Assembly: GCF_029223255.1 (NCBI RefSeq)
Contig: NZ_JARHUC010000005.1
Coordinates: 354,340 to 418,339, forward strand
DNA length: 64,000 bases
Reading direction: 5' to 3'
From: Albimonas marina
Lineage (GTDB): Bacteria; Pseudomonadota; Alphaproteobacteria; Rhodobacterales; Rhodobacteraceae
Positions 25,499 through 34,306 of this stretch are shown one piece after another (the stretch's first letter is position 1; the number at the start of each line of letters is the position of its first letter). The notes beneath the pieces were generated by a model, which saw only the letters and a list, made by a program, of their open reading frames with translations, searched no databases and was not told where the DNA came from. A program made the translations under genes and the position numbers.

Positions 25499-27817
25499 TC
25501 AGAACCGCGCCTCGAGCGCGAGCGCGAAGGTCCGCCCCGGCGCGGGATAGGCGGTGGAGCCGCGGGGATCCACGTAGGCCTGGTCGGTGAGGTTCGTGGC
25601 CGACAGGCGCACCCCCACCCGATCCGTCAGGGCGAGCGTCGCCCAGGCGTCGAGGGTGACGAACCCGTCGAGCCTGTAGCTCGACAGGCTGTCGGTCGAG
25701 TCGCCCGCGAAGCGCAGCCTCAGCCCCGTAGCCAGCCGGTCGTCCAGCAGCCGCGCGCGCCCGGTGAGGCTCGCCTGCCAGGAGGGGGCGGAGGACGGGG
25801 CGCGCGTGACCGCCACCGGGTCGGGGACGCCGTTCCAGGGACGCTGGTCGATGGTCCCGTCCACGTTCACGTCCAGCGTCTCCAGCGCCAGGGCGAGGTC
25901 GAAGCGGTCGACGGCGTAGGCCGCCTCCAGCTCCGCGCCGCGGAAGCGGGTGGTCCCGTCGACGTTCACGTAGGCGATGAAGGGCAGCTCGTCCGTCCCC
26001 CCGCCCGGGCGTCCGTAGACGGTGGCCGAGGTCACGTAGTCCGAGACCTGGCGCGCGTAGACGCTGGCGCGCAGGCTGAACGCGTCGTCGGGGCGCAGCA
26101 GGGCGTGACGCTCGAACCCCGCCCCCGCCTCGATCATGCGGGAGCGTTCGGGCCGCAGGTTCGGGTTGGGGGCGAAGAACAGGTCGAAGCCGATGTGGCT
26201 GCCGCCGAAGACCGCCTCCGACAGGGTGGGCGGGCGCCAGCCCTCGGAATAGTCCACGAACAGCTCCCACCCCGGCGCCGGCAGCACCGAGACGCCGGCC
26301 GAGGGCAGCAGCGCCCAGTCCGACTGGTCGACGGGCAGGTCGACGTAGCCCCCGCTGCGCGTGCCCCCCAGGGTGGAGCGGGCATAGACGCTCGCCGTCC
26401 CGTCGAGCGCATAGCCGTCGAGGCGCAGCCCCCCCCGCAGGCGCAGCCAGTCGCGGGGCGCGAGCTCGGCCTGGGCGAAGATGCCCCCCACCTGCCGGTC
26501 GCCTGCGGGGTTGGCGCCGCCGAACCAGGCGTCGTCGGGATCGTCGGTGGGATCGGCGCCGACCGAGACGGTGGAGGTCGCGTCCCCGAACCCCTCCGCC
26601 CCGAAGGTCAGGGCCAGGGCGCCGGCGCGCGTGTCCAACTCCAGCCGGTCCTCGACCGAGGCCCCGAAGGTGTCGAGCGCGTAGTCGAGCGCGAAGGCCC
26701 CGTAGCTCGCCCGCGCCTCGCGGTCCTGCGTGTTCTCGACCCCGTTCCAGTAGACCGAGGCGGTCACGTCGTGGCGGGAGTTCAGGGGCGCCCAGTCGAG
26801 CCGCGCCACCGCGGTGCGGTTGGCGGTGTCCTGGTCGTCCACCGCCGACCCGGTACCGGTCTGGAACTGGGCGCGGTAGTCGAGATAGCTCAGCGTCAGC
26901 TCCGCCGAGGGGCTGAGCGAGACCACGGCCTTGGCCAGCACCGAGAGCTCGTCGGAGCCGGTCAGCGCCACCGGCGTCGCATCGGGCACGACCGAGGTGT
27001 CGGAGGCCCTCACCACCCCCGCCTGCCCGATGGCGTAGTCGCCGAGCTCCCTGCGCGAGAGCGCGAGCAGGGCCGAGACCCGCTCCGACGGGCGGAAGGC
27101 GGCGGCGGCGTAGCCGTTGAAGCGATAGGCGTTGTCGCCGAGCTCGATCTTGCCCTGGGCGCCCAGGCGCTCCCCGGGTTCGAGCACGTCGAGCGGGGCC
27201 AGCGTGCGGAAGCCCACCGAGCCCGCCAGCGAGCCCGCCCCGCCCACGCCCGCGACCACGGACTTGTCGACCTCGATCTCCCGCAGGAGGTTCGCGTCGA
27301 CATAGGTCAGCGAGGCCGAGCCGTGGCCCGACTGCTGGAAGTTCTGGCGGGCGCCGTCGATGGTGGTGGTCACCCGGCCCCGGTCGCGCAGGCCGCGCAC
27401 CTCGACGGTCAGGCCGGGGTTGCGGCGGTCGTCCACCGCGTTGACGCCGGGCGTGGCGGCGAAGGCGTCCCCGACCGAGCGCATCGGCGTGCGCTCCAGC
27501 GCCTCGCGCCCGATCTCGGCGCGAGGTTGAGCGGAGGGCGGCGCGGTCGCGGCCTGCACGTCGATGGCGCGCAGCAGCACGGCCTCGTCCCCCATGGGGG
27601 CGGCCAGGGTCTCGTCGCCTGTGGGGGCGGCCGGTTCATCGTCGTCGGCAGGGTTGTCGCCGATCAGCACCGGCGCGGGCGTCTCGGAGGCGGCGGCATC
27701 CTCGACGCGGACGGGCGCGTCGGCGGCGAGGTCCTGCGCGGCGGCGCCGGCGGCCAGCGCCATCAGCACGGCGGGCGCCATGGCCACGGCCGGCGCCGTT
27801 CGGAAATGTCTGGTCAT
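25499..27817 (-). CDS. hmuR: TonB-dependent heme receptor (HmuR)
   Basis: This 772-residue outer-membrane protein imports heme using TonB energy. A signal peptide spans about residues 1-27 (to AAAQD). A variable region and TonB-box area (AVLLRAIDVQAAT) follow, then the plug with RSVGDAFAATPGVNAVDD and VEVRGLRDRGRVTTTIDGARQ. The barrel contains YSEGWRPPTLSEAV and FFAPNPNLRPERS, matching the FRAP and NPNL boxes of heme receptors, though FRAP is changed to WRPP. It ends LALEARF with the terminal aromatic residue needed for outer-membrane insertion. It leads hmuSTUV and has its own promoter at 27934-27962. Confidence 0.9.
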   Translation of the reverse strand: MTRHFRTAPAVAMAPAVLMALAAGAAAQDLAADAPVRVEDAAASETPAPVLIGDNPADDDEPAAPTGDETLAAPMGDEAVLLRAIDVQAATAPPSAQPRAEIGREALERTPMRSVGDAFAATPGVNAVDDRRNPGLTVEVRGLRDRGRVTTTIDGARQNFQQSGHGSASLTYVDANLLREIEVDKSVVAGVGGAGSLAGSVGFRTLAPLDVLEPGERLGAQGKIELGDNAYRFNGYAAAAFRPSERVSALLALSRRELGDYAIGQAGVVRASDTSVVPDATPVALTGSDELSVLAKAVVSLSPSAELTLSYLDYRAQFQTGTGSAVDDQDTANRTAVARLDWAPLNSRHDVTASVYWNGVENTQDREARASYGAFALDYALDTFGASVEDRLELDTRAGALALTFGAEGFGDATSTVSVGADPTDDPDDAWFGGANPAGDRQVGGIFAQAELAPRDWLRLRGGLRLDGYALDGTASVYARSTLGGTRSGGYVDLPVDQSDWALLPSAGVSVLPAPGWELFVDYSEGWRPPTLSEAVFGGSHIGFDLFFAPNPNLRPERSRMIEAGAGFERHALLRPDDAFSLRASVYARQVSDYVTSATVYGRPGGGTDELPFIAYVNVDGTTRFRGAELEAAYAVDRFDLALALETLDVNVDGTIDQRPWNGVPDPVAVTRAPSSAPSWQASLTGRARLLDDRLATGLRLRFAGDSTDSLSSYRLDGFVTLDAWATLALTDRVGVRLSATNLTDQAYVDPRGSTAYPAPGRTFALALEARF

Positions 27818-27933
27818 GGGTCCACCCGGATCGAAGCGTCTGCCTCTCCGGTCGCGGCCTCCGGGCGCGGTCGTCCCGCGCGCCGGCCGCCCGGATGGGT
27901 GGATCGGCGGGCCGCCCACCGGCCCGCTCGCCC

Positions 27934-27962
27934 CTTATCCGACCGTTTTTCCCGGGTTTCAA
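27934..27962 (-). promoter_or_regulatory. Putative hmuR promoter
   Basis: Minus-strand TTGAAA (27957-27962) and GATAAG (27934-27939) are separated by exactly 17 bp. This is a good sigma-70-like pair about 115 bp before the hmuR ATG. It lies 17 bp from the divergent promoter at 27980, so one bound iron regulator could control both. I could not find an iron-box with correct spacing. Confidence 0.5.
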
Positions 27963-27979
27963 CCGGGGGCGCGCGATTC

Positions 27980-28007
27980 TTGACTCTTTTCCTGGGTCAT
28001 CTAGGAT
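27980..28007 (+). promoter_or_regulatory. Putative promoter of the HasA-RTX gene
   Basis: TTGACT (27980-27985) and TAGGAT (28002-28007) are spaced 16 bp, about 170 bp before the gene's start codon. It is back to back with the hmuR promoter in the 362-bp divergent region 27818-28179, which holds no other supportable gene. Confidence 0.5.
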
Positions 28008-28179
28008 CGCGCGCGTCGCCAGGCCCCGGCCCGGGCGCGGCGGAGGGCCCCTGCGGGGCCTCGCGGCCCGGGCGTCCCAGCTTCCCCCCATCCGCGCGCG
28101 ACCGCGCAGGCCGAGGCCCGGCCCGCGGTCCGCCCCTTGAACGCCGCCTGCGCCCCGATGCGCGGGCGCCGGAGGCCCC

Positions 28180-29094
28180 ATGACCGTCAAGATCATCTCC
28201 CGCTCCGCGTCCGAGACGAATTTCGCCCGCTATCTCGACGCCTTCGATTCCGACTTCGCGCTGATGGGCTTCGGGGAGTTCTCCGACGACGATTCGGGCG
28301 ACTACGCCGGCTCCGAGTCGGCGGTGACCGACACGCCCTCGGCCGCGGACCAGGGCTTCGTGGTGCGGGGCGACCTGAGCTACGACATCACCACCCACCG
28401 GCTGGGCGGGACGATCGACCAGGTGATCTTCGGCAACGGCGTCGCCAAGGACTCGGGCGACGGGGCGCTGTCGATCGACGCCGACTTCCAGATCCGCTTC
28501 GGCCGGACCATCGCGGACGAGGACCTGGCGCGGTCGATCCTCGTGGACCTGATGGGCTTCGACGAGGACGGCGACGGGGAGGCGACCTCGGCCCTGCGCG
28601 ACTACCTCTCGGGCGAGAAGATCGTCTTCGTCGGCAAGGGCGGCCGCGACGTGTTCGAGGGCGGCCGCAAGGACGACGTGCTCAAGGGCGGCGGCGGGAA
28701 CGACACGCTCTCGGGCGGACGCGGCGACGACGTGCTGAAGGGCGGCGGGGGGAACGACGTGCTGGACGGCGGGCCGGGAGACGACCGGCTGGTGGGGGGC
28801 AAGGGGCGCGACGTGCTCTCCGGCGGCGCCGGCAAGGACGTGCTGATCGGCGGGCCCGGCAAGGACCGGTTCGACTTCGCCGACGGCCGCTTCGGCAAGG
28901 AGATCGTGAAGGATTTCCAGATCGGCAAGGACAAGGCGGTGTTCGACGCGGACGCCTACGCCGATTTCTCCGCGCTGATGGAGGACGCCCGCCAGACGGG
29001 CGGCCACGTCGTGATCGCCACGGACGACGGCCTGGTGAAGCTGATCGACACGGACCTCGACGACCTGTCGGTCTCGGACTTCCTGTTCGCCTGA
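28180..29094 (+). CDS. HasA-like hemophore domain fused to RTX calcium-binding repeats
   Basis: The 304-residue protein has two parts. Residues 1-145 resemble the hemophore HasA: FVVRGDLSYDITTHRLGGTI (60-79), then DQVIFGNG, parallels HasA's strand around its heme-ligand tyrosine and neighbouring histidine, here Y68 and H73. Residues about 150-250 are glycine/aspartate nonapeptide RTX repeats (GGGGNDTLSGGRGDD and similar), which bind calcium outside the cell. The C-terminus DLSVSDFLFA fits a type I secretion signal. There is no N-terminal signal peptide, as expected for that route. It is divergent from hmuR. It may instead be an unrelated RTX protein; the HasA assignment is from memory of the family. 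No type I exporter genes are nearby. Confidence 0.65.
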   Translation: MTVKIISRSASETNFARYLDAFDSDFALMGFGEFSDDDSGDYAGSESAVTDTPSAADQGFVVRGDLSYDITTHRLGGTIDQVIFGNGVAKDSGDGALSIDADFQIRFGRTIADEDLARSILVDLMGFDEDGDGEATSALRDYLSGEKIVFVGKGGRDVFEGGRKDDVLKGGGGNDTLSGGRGDDVLKGGGGNDVLDGGPGDDRLVGGKGRDVLSGGAGKDVLIGGPGKDRFDFADGRFGKEIVKDFQIGKDKAVFDADAYADFSALMEDARQTGGHVVIATDDGLVKLIDTDLDDLSVSDFLFA

Positions 29095-29104
29095 CGAAGG
29101 GGCC

Positions 29105-29131
29105 GCGGGGCGGGCGCCCTGCCCGCCCCGC
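29105..29131. terminator. Bidirectional hairpin terminator
   Basis: A perfect 11-bp stem GCGGGGCGGGC/GCCCGCCCCGC with loop GCCCT sits in the 46-bp gap between the convergent HasA-RTX gene and mgdD. It probably ends both transcripts. Confidence 0.6.
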
Positions 29132-29140
29132 CGGCCCGCC

Positions 29141-29674
29141 TCAGGGGCCCAGCGCCTCGACGCCCGACGCGCGGCCAGCCTCGATCAGCTCCTCCCACAG
29201 GTCGAGGGCGTAGGAGCGGGGGACCAGGACCTCCCACGCCTCCGCCCCGGTGCGGGTCAGCACGATCGAGATCCGCCCGAACAGCATCGGGGCGGAGGCG
29301 CCGGTCGGGAAGGCGGAGGGGTGCAGGTCCGCCCCCACGCCCTTCGCCAGCAGCGCCGCGGCGCCCGCCCCCTCAACCGCGATGCGGGCGCGCGAGCCGG
29401 TCTGCTCCACCGCGATCACCGCGGGGGCGAGGGCCGCGAAGGCCCCGGGCGCGAGGCCCAGCGCCAGCCGCTGGCCAGGCCCCAGCACGCGCAGGTCGGA
29501 CGCGGGGACGAGGGGCGCGAGGCGCGCGTCCAGGTCCGTCCCCCGCGCGGCGAGGAGCTGGGTCATCGGCCGGTCGTCCAGCGCCCGGAGGGTCGCCGCG
29601 GGCGCGGGGCCGAAGCGGCCCGAGGGGGCCCCGGCCAGCGCCGGGACGGGAGCCAGGGTCAGGGCGTCAGCCAT
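29141..29674 (-). CDS. mgdD: N-methylglutamate dehydrogenase subunit D / sarcosine oxidase gamma-type
   Basis: The 177-residue protein is of the SoxG family, the small gamma subunit of heterotetrameric sarcosine oxidase-like enzymes. LRVLGPGQRLALGLAPG and the C-terminal WEVLVPRSYALDLWEELIEAG are typical. It is the last gene of a four-gene unit and overlaps the alpha subunit by 8 bp. Because the same locus encodes N-methylglutamate synthase-like and gamma-glutamylmethylamide synthetase-like proteins, I assign it to N-methylglutamate dehydrogenase rather than sarcosine oxidase. The ATG at 29674 was chosen over an upstream one (29773) that would lie inside the alpha gene. Confidence 0.8.
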   Translation of the reverse strand: MADALTLAPVPALAGAPSGRFGPAPAATLRALDDRPMTQLLAARGTDLDARLAPLVPASDLRVLGPGQRLALGLAPGAFAALAPAVIAVEQTGSRARIAVEGAGAAALLAKGVGADLHPSAFPTGASAPMLFGRISIVLTRTGAEAWEVLVPRSYALDLWEELIEAGRASGVEALGP

Positions 29675-32666
29675 GCAGCCTCCGGTTCTCTGGGTCGAAG
29701 TGGACGGGCGGGACGATGCGGGCGCGGCAGGTCTCGCCGCGCAGGTCGTCGCGGATCTCGACGACCTCGCCATGCCGGGCGCGGGCGTCCTTCACCAGCG
29801 CGAGGCCCAGCGTCCGGCCCAGGTGCGGCGACCAGCAGGTCGAGGAGACATGGCCCTGCGACGCCTCGAGGCTGGGCGCCGCGTCGGGGACGAGGACGTG
29901 GGCGCCGGCCCGGAACACGGCCTCCGGGTCCTCGGCCTGCAGGCCGCAGAGCTGGAGGCGGCCGGGGGCGGTCAGCGCGGGGCGGGAGAGCATCGCGCGG
30001 CCGATGAAATCCGGTTTCGCCTTCGGGACCATGCGGCCCATGCCGAGGTCGTCGGCGGTGACTCGGCCGTCGATCTCGGCATGGGTTATGTGGCCCTTCT
30101 CGATGCGCAGGACGGCCAGCGTCTCGGCCCCGTAGCAGCACATGCCCAAGGGGCGGCCGGCCTGCATCAGCGCCTCGGCGACGGCGGGGCCGTAGTCCGC
30201 GGGGACCGCGATCTCGTAGGCCAGCTCGCCGGAGAACGAGATGCGGAACGCCCGGGCGGTCACGCCCGAAGCGCCCCGAAGGGGCGCCTGCGCGACGCCC
30301 ATGAAGGGCATGGCGGCGTCGGAGAGGTCGGCGTCGAGCACCTGGGCCAGGATCTCCCGCGACTTCGGCCCCGCGACGGCCATCTGCGCCCAGGCGTCGG
30401 AGACGGAGGCGAGGCGCACGTCCAGCCCCGGCCACAGCACCTGCGCGCAGAAGTCGAGGTGGGCCATCACCTCCTCGGCCTTGGCGGTGGTGGTGGTCAG
30501 GACGAAGCGGTCCTCGGTCAGCCGCGCGACGGTCCCGTCGTCCATCACGAAGCCGTCCTCGCGCAGCATCACCCCGTAGCGGGCGCGCCCGACGGGGAGC
30601 TTGGCCATGCCGTTCAGATAACATCGGTTGATGAATTCGGCGGCGTCCGGGCCGACCACCTCGATCTTGCCGAGGAAGGAGACGTCGCAGAGGCCGGCGG
30701 CCACCCGCACGGTCCGGGCTTCGCGGGCCACCGCCGTCGCCCAGTCGTCTTCGCCGGGCCGCGGGAACCAGGCGGGGCGGAGCCAGGCGCCGGTTTCCAT
30801 GAAGACCGCGCCCTGCGCCTCGGACCAGGCGTGCAGCGGCGAGCGGCGGACCGGTCGGAACGCCGGGCCGCGGGCGCCGCCGGCCAGCGCGCCGAAGGAG
30901 ACGGGGGAGAAGAACGGGCGCTGGGTGGTCAGGGGCACGGCGCCCGGCGCGAGGCCCTGCGCCTGCGCCAGGATCACCGCGGCGTTCACCGCGCCCATCC
31001 GCCCCTGGTCGGTCGCCATGGCCGAGGTGGTGTAGCGCTTGGCGAGCTCGGGGTGGCCGTAGCCCTCCTGTTTCGCGCGGGCGAGGTCCGCGGTCGTCAC
31101 GTCGTTCTGGAAGTCGACGAAGCGCTTGCCCTTGGGGCCGCCGAGGGCGCCCAGCGCGCGGGGGGGCGGGGCGTCCTCGGGCGCCGGGGGGAAGGCGGGG
31201 GCGGCTATCAGGCCGATCTCGGCCAGCGCCGTCACGGCCTGCCGGGCGCCGTCGGCGAGGCAGGCGGCGCGGCCCAGCAGGCCGGCGGCGCCGCCCGCCA
31301 CGTGCAGGCCGGGCTGGGAGAGCGGGGGGAGGAAGGCCTGCCGCTCCTCGGACCACTGGGGCCTCGCGCCGCGCTGGCAGGCGAGCTGGCCGTTGGGGCT
31401 CCAGCCGCCGGACATGGCCACCGCGTCGACCGAGAGGCGGCGCAGGGAGCCGTCGGGGCGGCGGACCTCGAGCGCCTCGACCGCGCGCATTCCCACGGCG
31501 CGCTCTGGGCGGGCCCGCAGGATGCGGGCGGTGCCGCGCCAGTCCTCGGCCCGGCCGCCGCGCCAGTTGTTGCGGGTGGGGGCGTAGCGGTCGGCGTCGT
31601 CGGGCTCGCGTTCGGGGGAGCAGTCGACGATGGCGGCGACCTCGACCTCGCGGGATTCCAGGGCGGCGGCAAGGGAATAGCCGGCCTCGCCGTTGGTCAG
31701 CACCGCCACGCGGCGGCCCGGCGCGACGGCCTGGGCGACGAGGCGGCGGCGGATGCCCGACGCCATGACGACGCCGGGGAGGTCGTTGCCGGGGAATACC
31801 AGCGGGCGTTCCTCGGCGCCCGAGGCCAGCACCGCGGAACGGGCGACGATGCGCCAGAGCCGCTCGGCGGGGCGGTCGGGGTGGGGGGGGAGGTGCTTTC
31901 CCACGCGTTCCAGCGCCCCGAAGACGTTGTCGTCGTACCAGCCGAAGACGGTGGTGCGGGGCAGGATCTGCACCTGCGCGGAGGCGTGGAGTTCGGCCAG
32001 CAGCTCTTCGCGCAGCTCGGCGGAGGCGTCGCCGCCGTCGTCGAGCAGCCAGCCGCCGGGCTCGGGCGCCTCGTCGGCCAGGATCACCCGGGCGCCGGCG
32101 CGGGCGGCGGTGACGGCGGCCGAGAGGCCCGCGGGGCCGGCGCCGATCACCAGCAGGTCGCAATGGGCCCAGGTCTTCTCGTAGCGGTCGGGGTCGGGCT
32201 GGATGCCGGCGCGGCCGAGGCCGGCGGCGCGGCGGATCAGCGGCTCGTAGACCCGCTCCCACGCCTTCGGGGGCCACATGAAGGTTTTATAATAGAATCC
32301 GGCGCCCAGCAGGGGAGACAGGAGGCCGTTGAGGGCGCCGACGTCGAGGGTGCGGGAGGGCCAGGCGTTCTGGCTGCGGGCCTCGAGCCCCTCGTATATC
32401 TCCAGCGTGGTGGCGCGGACGTTGGGCTCCTGCCGGCCGCCCGTCCCGACGGTGACGAGCGCGTTGGGCTCGGCGGAGCCTGCGGCCAGCACGCCGCGCG
32501 GGCGGTGATACTTGAAGCTGCGCCCGAAGGTCGTCACGCCCTCGGCCAGGAGGGCGGAGGCGAGGGTGTCGCCGGCGAAGCCCGTATAGTCGCGGCCGTC
32601 GAAGCGGAAGCGGATCGGGCGGCCGCGGTCGATGCGGGCGGCGACGGGGAGGCGGCGACCGGTCAC
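29667..32666 (-). CDS. mgdC: N-methylglutamate dehydrogenase subunit C / sarcosine oxidase alpha-type
   Basis: This 999-residue subunit is built like SoxA. An N-terminal domain (GYDYTGF-type GRDYTGFAGDTLASALLAEG) precedes an NAD-binding Rossmann unit LLVIGAGPAGLSAAVTAARAGARV (about 172-195) and a second dinucleotide-binding region. A C-terminal aminomethyltransferase-like folate domain follows from about residue 610 (GLCDVSFLGKIEVVGPDA; VRISFSGELAYEIAVP). The folate domain would accept the methyl carbon released from N-methylglutamate as methylene-tetrahydrofolate. Length is normal for the family. Start and stop overlap the delta and gamma genes. Confidence 0.88.
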   Translation of the reverse strand: MTGRRLPVAARIDRGRPIRFRFDGRDYTGFAGDTLASALLAEGVTTFGRSFKYHRPRGVLAAGSAEPNALVTVGTGGRQEPNVRATTLEIYEGLEARSQNAWPSRTLDVGALNGLLSPLLGAGFYYKTFMWPPKAWERVYEPLIRRAAGLGRAGIQPDPDRYEKTWAHCDLLVIGAGPAGLSAAVTAARAGARVILADEAPEPGGWLLDDGGDASAELREELLAELHASAQVQILPRTTVFGWYDDNVFGALERVGKHLPPHPDRPAERLWRIVARSAVLASGAEERPLVFPGNDLPGVVMASGIRRRLVAQAVAPGRRVAVLTNGEAGYSLAAALESREVEVAAIVDCSPEREPDDADRYAPTRNNWRGGRAEDWRGTARILRARPERAVGMRAVEALEVRRPDGSLRRLSVDAVAMSGGWSPNGQLACQRGARPQWSEERQAFLPPLSQPGLHVAGGAAGLLGRAACLADGARQAVTALAEIGLIAAPAFPPAPEDAPPPRALGALGGPKGKRFVDFQNDVTTADLARAKQEGYGHPELAKRYTTSAMATDQGRMGAVNAAVILAQAQGLAPGAVPLTTQRPFFSPVSFGALAGGARGPAFRPVRRSPLHAWSEAQGAVFMETGAWLRPAWFPRPGEDDWATAVAREARTVRVAAGLCDVSFLGKIEVVGPDAAEFINRCYLNGMAKLPVGRARYGVMLREDGFVMDDGTVARLTEDRFVLTTTTAKAEEVMAHLDFCAQVLWPGLDVRLASVSDAWAQMAVAGPKSREILAQVLDADLSDAAMPFMGVAQAPLRGASGVTARAFRISFSGELAYEIAVPADYGPAVAEALMQAGRPLGMCCYGAETLAVLRIEKGHITHAEIDGRVTADDLGMGRMVPKAKPDFIGRAMLSRPALTAPGRLQLCGLQAEDPEAVFRAGAHVLVPDAAPSLEASQGHVSSTCWSPHLGRTLGLALVKDARARHGEVVEIRDDLRGETCRARIVPPVHFDPENRRLHG

Positions 32667-32941
32667 TCCGCGGCCTCCTGCGCCGCGTCCTGGGCGTCGC
32701 GCACGGAGTGGACGGCGTGGGTGGTCACGTCCCGCTCGACCACCAGCCAGCGGCGGCAGCCGCCGGCGTGGCGCCAGTGTTCCCGGTGCAGGCCGCGGGG
32801 GTTGGGTCGCAGGTGGAGGTAGGCGTGCCAGGCCTCGGGCCCCGCCTCGGGGTCGGGGCGGCTCACGGTCGCGTCGCCGCGGATGGAAAATTCCTCGCGC
32901 GGGCGGCGGCCGCAGTGGGGGCAGTCGATCAGGCTGGCCAT
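32663..32941 (-). CDS. mgdB: N-methylglutamate dehydrogenase subunit B / sarcosine oxidase delta-type
   Basis: The 92-residue SoxD-family subunit has the zinc site CPHCG near residue 7, with later ligands in HREHWRHAGGCRRW. This pattern is diagnostic for the delta subunit. It ends in an overlap with the alpha gene and begins 8 bp after the beta gene stop. The context argument for N-methylglutamate dehydrogenase is given in the entry for the gamma-type subunit. Confidence 0.88.
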   Translation of the reverse strand: MASLIDCPHCGRRPREEFSIRGDATVSRPDPEAGPEAWHAYLHLRPNPRGLHREHWRHAGGCRRWLVVERDVTTHAVHSVRDAQDAAQEAAE

Positions 32942-32948
32942 GGCGCCC

Positions 32949-34199
32949 TCAATGCAGGTTCGGCTGGGCGCCCACGCCCTTCTCGTCCAGCACCGCGCCG
33001 GAGGCGAAGCGGTCGAGGCGGAAGGCGCGGGCGGTGGGGTGGGGCTCGCCGGTGGCGATCAGGTGGGCGAAGCACAGGCCCGAGGCGGGGGTCGCCTTGA
33101 AGCCGCCGTAGCACCAGCCGGCGTTGAGGAAGACGTTCTCCAGCACCCGGTCGATGATGGGGGAGCCGTCCATGGACATGTCCATCACCCCGCCCCAGCT
33201 GCGCAGGGCCTTGGCGCGGCTCAGGGCCGGGATCATGGCGACGCCGGCCTCGACCACGTCCTCGACCACCGCGAGGCCGCCGCGCTGGGCGTAGGAGTTG
33301 TAGCCGTCGATGTCGCCGCCGAAGACCAGCCCGCCCTTGTCGGACTGGGAGACGTAGAAGTGGCCGGCGCCGAAGGTCACGACATGGTCGATGAAAGGCT
33401 TCAGCCCCTCGGACACGAAGGCCTGCAGGACATGGCTCTCGATGGGGAGGGTGAGGCCGAGCATCGAGGCGGTGACCGAGGAATGCCCGGCGGTGGCCAG
33501 CGCCAGCTTGCCGCAGCGGATCGTGCCGCGGGTGGTCTCGACCGCCACGGCGCGCCCGCCCTCGCGGCGGATGGCGGTGACCTCGCAATGGGGGATGACG
33601 TCGACGCCGCGGGCCGACGCGGCGCGGGCGTAGCCCCAGGCGACGGCGTCATGGCGCACGGTGCCGCCGCGGCGCTGGATCAGGCCGCCCTTGATCGGGA
33701 AGCGGGCCGTGTCGAAGTCGAGCATCGGCAGCATGCGGCGCAGGGCGGGGACGTCGAGGATCTCGGCGTCCACCCCGTGCAGGCGCATGGCGTTGCCCCG
33801 CCTGCGATAGGCGTCGCGCTGGGCGTCGGTGTGGAACAGGTTGATCACGCCCCGCTGGGAGACCATGGCGTTGAAGTTCAGGTCCTGCTCCAGCCCCTCC
33901 CACAGCTTCATCGAGAGTTCGTAGAAGGGATTGTTCCCCTCCAGCAGGTAGTTGGAGCGGATGATGGTGGTGTTGCGCCCCACGTTGCCGGAGCCGACGT
34001 AGCCCTTCTCGAGCACCGCCACGTTCGACACGCCGTGATCGCGCGCCAAGTGATGGGCGGTGGCGAGACCGTGGCCCCCGCCGCCCACGATCACCACGTC
34101 GTAGGCGGGCCGGGGCTCGGGCTCGCGCCAGGCGGGGGCGAGCGCATCGGCGCCGCGCAGGGCCTCGCGCAGGAGGGTCAGGGCGGAATAGCGGCTCAT
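32949..34199 (-). CDS. mgdA: N-methylglutamate dehydrogenase subunit A / sarcosine oxidase beta-type
   Basis: This 416-residue flavoprotein is the SoxB-type catalytic beta subunit. The FAD-binding motif is DVVIVGGGGHGLATAHHL (34-51). VGRNTTIIRSNYLL and GGTVRHDAVAWGYARAA are conserved; H183 in RHDAV is my candidate for the covalent FMN histidine known from sarcosine oxidase. It removes hydrogen from the N-methyl group, oxidising it to the formaldehyde level. The ATG at 34199 follows GAGGCCCGAGC; an upstream ATG would add a low-complexity tail. It is the first gene of the minus-strand operon, whose control region carries the 21-bp site at 34263-34283. Confidence 0.87.
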   Translation of the reverse strand: MSRYSALTLLREALRGADALAPAWREPEPRPAYDVVIVGGGGHGLATAHHLARDHGVSNVAVLEKGYVGSGNVGRNTTIIRSNYLLEGNNPFYELSMKLWEGLEQDLNFNAMVSQRGVINLFHTDAQRDAYRRRGNAMRLHGVDAEILDVPALRRMLPMLDFDTARFPIKGGLIQRRGGTVRHDAVAWGYARAASARGVDVIPHCEVTAIRREGGRAVAVETTRGTIRCGKLALATAGHSSVTASMLGLTLPIESHVLQAFVSEGLKPFIDHVVTFGAGHFYVSQSDKGGLVFGGDIDGYNSYAQRGGLAVVEDVVEAGVAMIPALSRAKALRSWGGVMDMSMDGSPIIDRVLENVFLNAGWCYGGFKATPASGLCFAHLIATGEPHPTARAFRLDRFASGAVLDEKGVGAQPNLH

Positions 34200-34262
34200 G
34201 CTCGGGCCTCGATCCTGGGCGCCGGGCGGGCGGCGCGCCGACGCGCCCCCTTCAACCGGGGC

Positions 34263-34283
34263 GAAAGAAATATTACCCACAGG
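34263..34283. promoter_or_regulatory. Regulator site 1 between mgdA and the XRE-cupin gene
   Basis: A 21-bp element starting GAAAGAAAT and ending CCCACAGG. Its reverse complement recurs at 34959-34979 with 19 of 21 positions identical. Read toward mgdA, it ends 7 bp before a -35-like TTGAAG (34250-34255, minus strand). It also lies 24 bp before the regulator's own start codon, so the regulator may control itself. Confidence 0.7.
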
Positions 34284-34306
34284 GGAGAAGGATGGGAGGC
34301 GCGACG

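Noticed and set aside
27981..27999. TGA...TCA as an iron-regulatory box between hmuR and the HasA-RTX gene
   Set aside because: The halves are 13 bases apart, not the 9 of the iron-rhodo-box, so I do not call it.
29250..32822. A 1190-codon open frame on the plus strand
   Set aside because: It is antisense to mgdC, whose flavin, NAD and folate motifs are clear. The frame encodes an Arg/Gly/Ala-rich, motif-free sequence caused by high GC at third positions.
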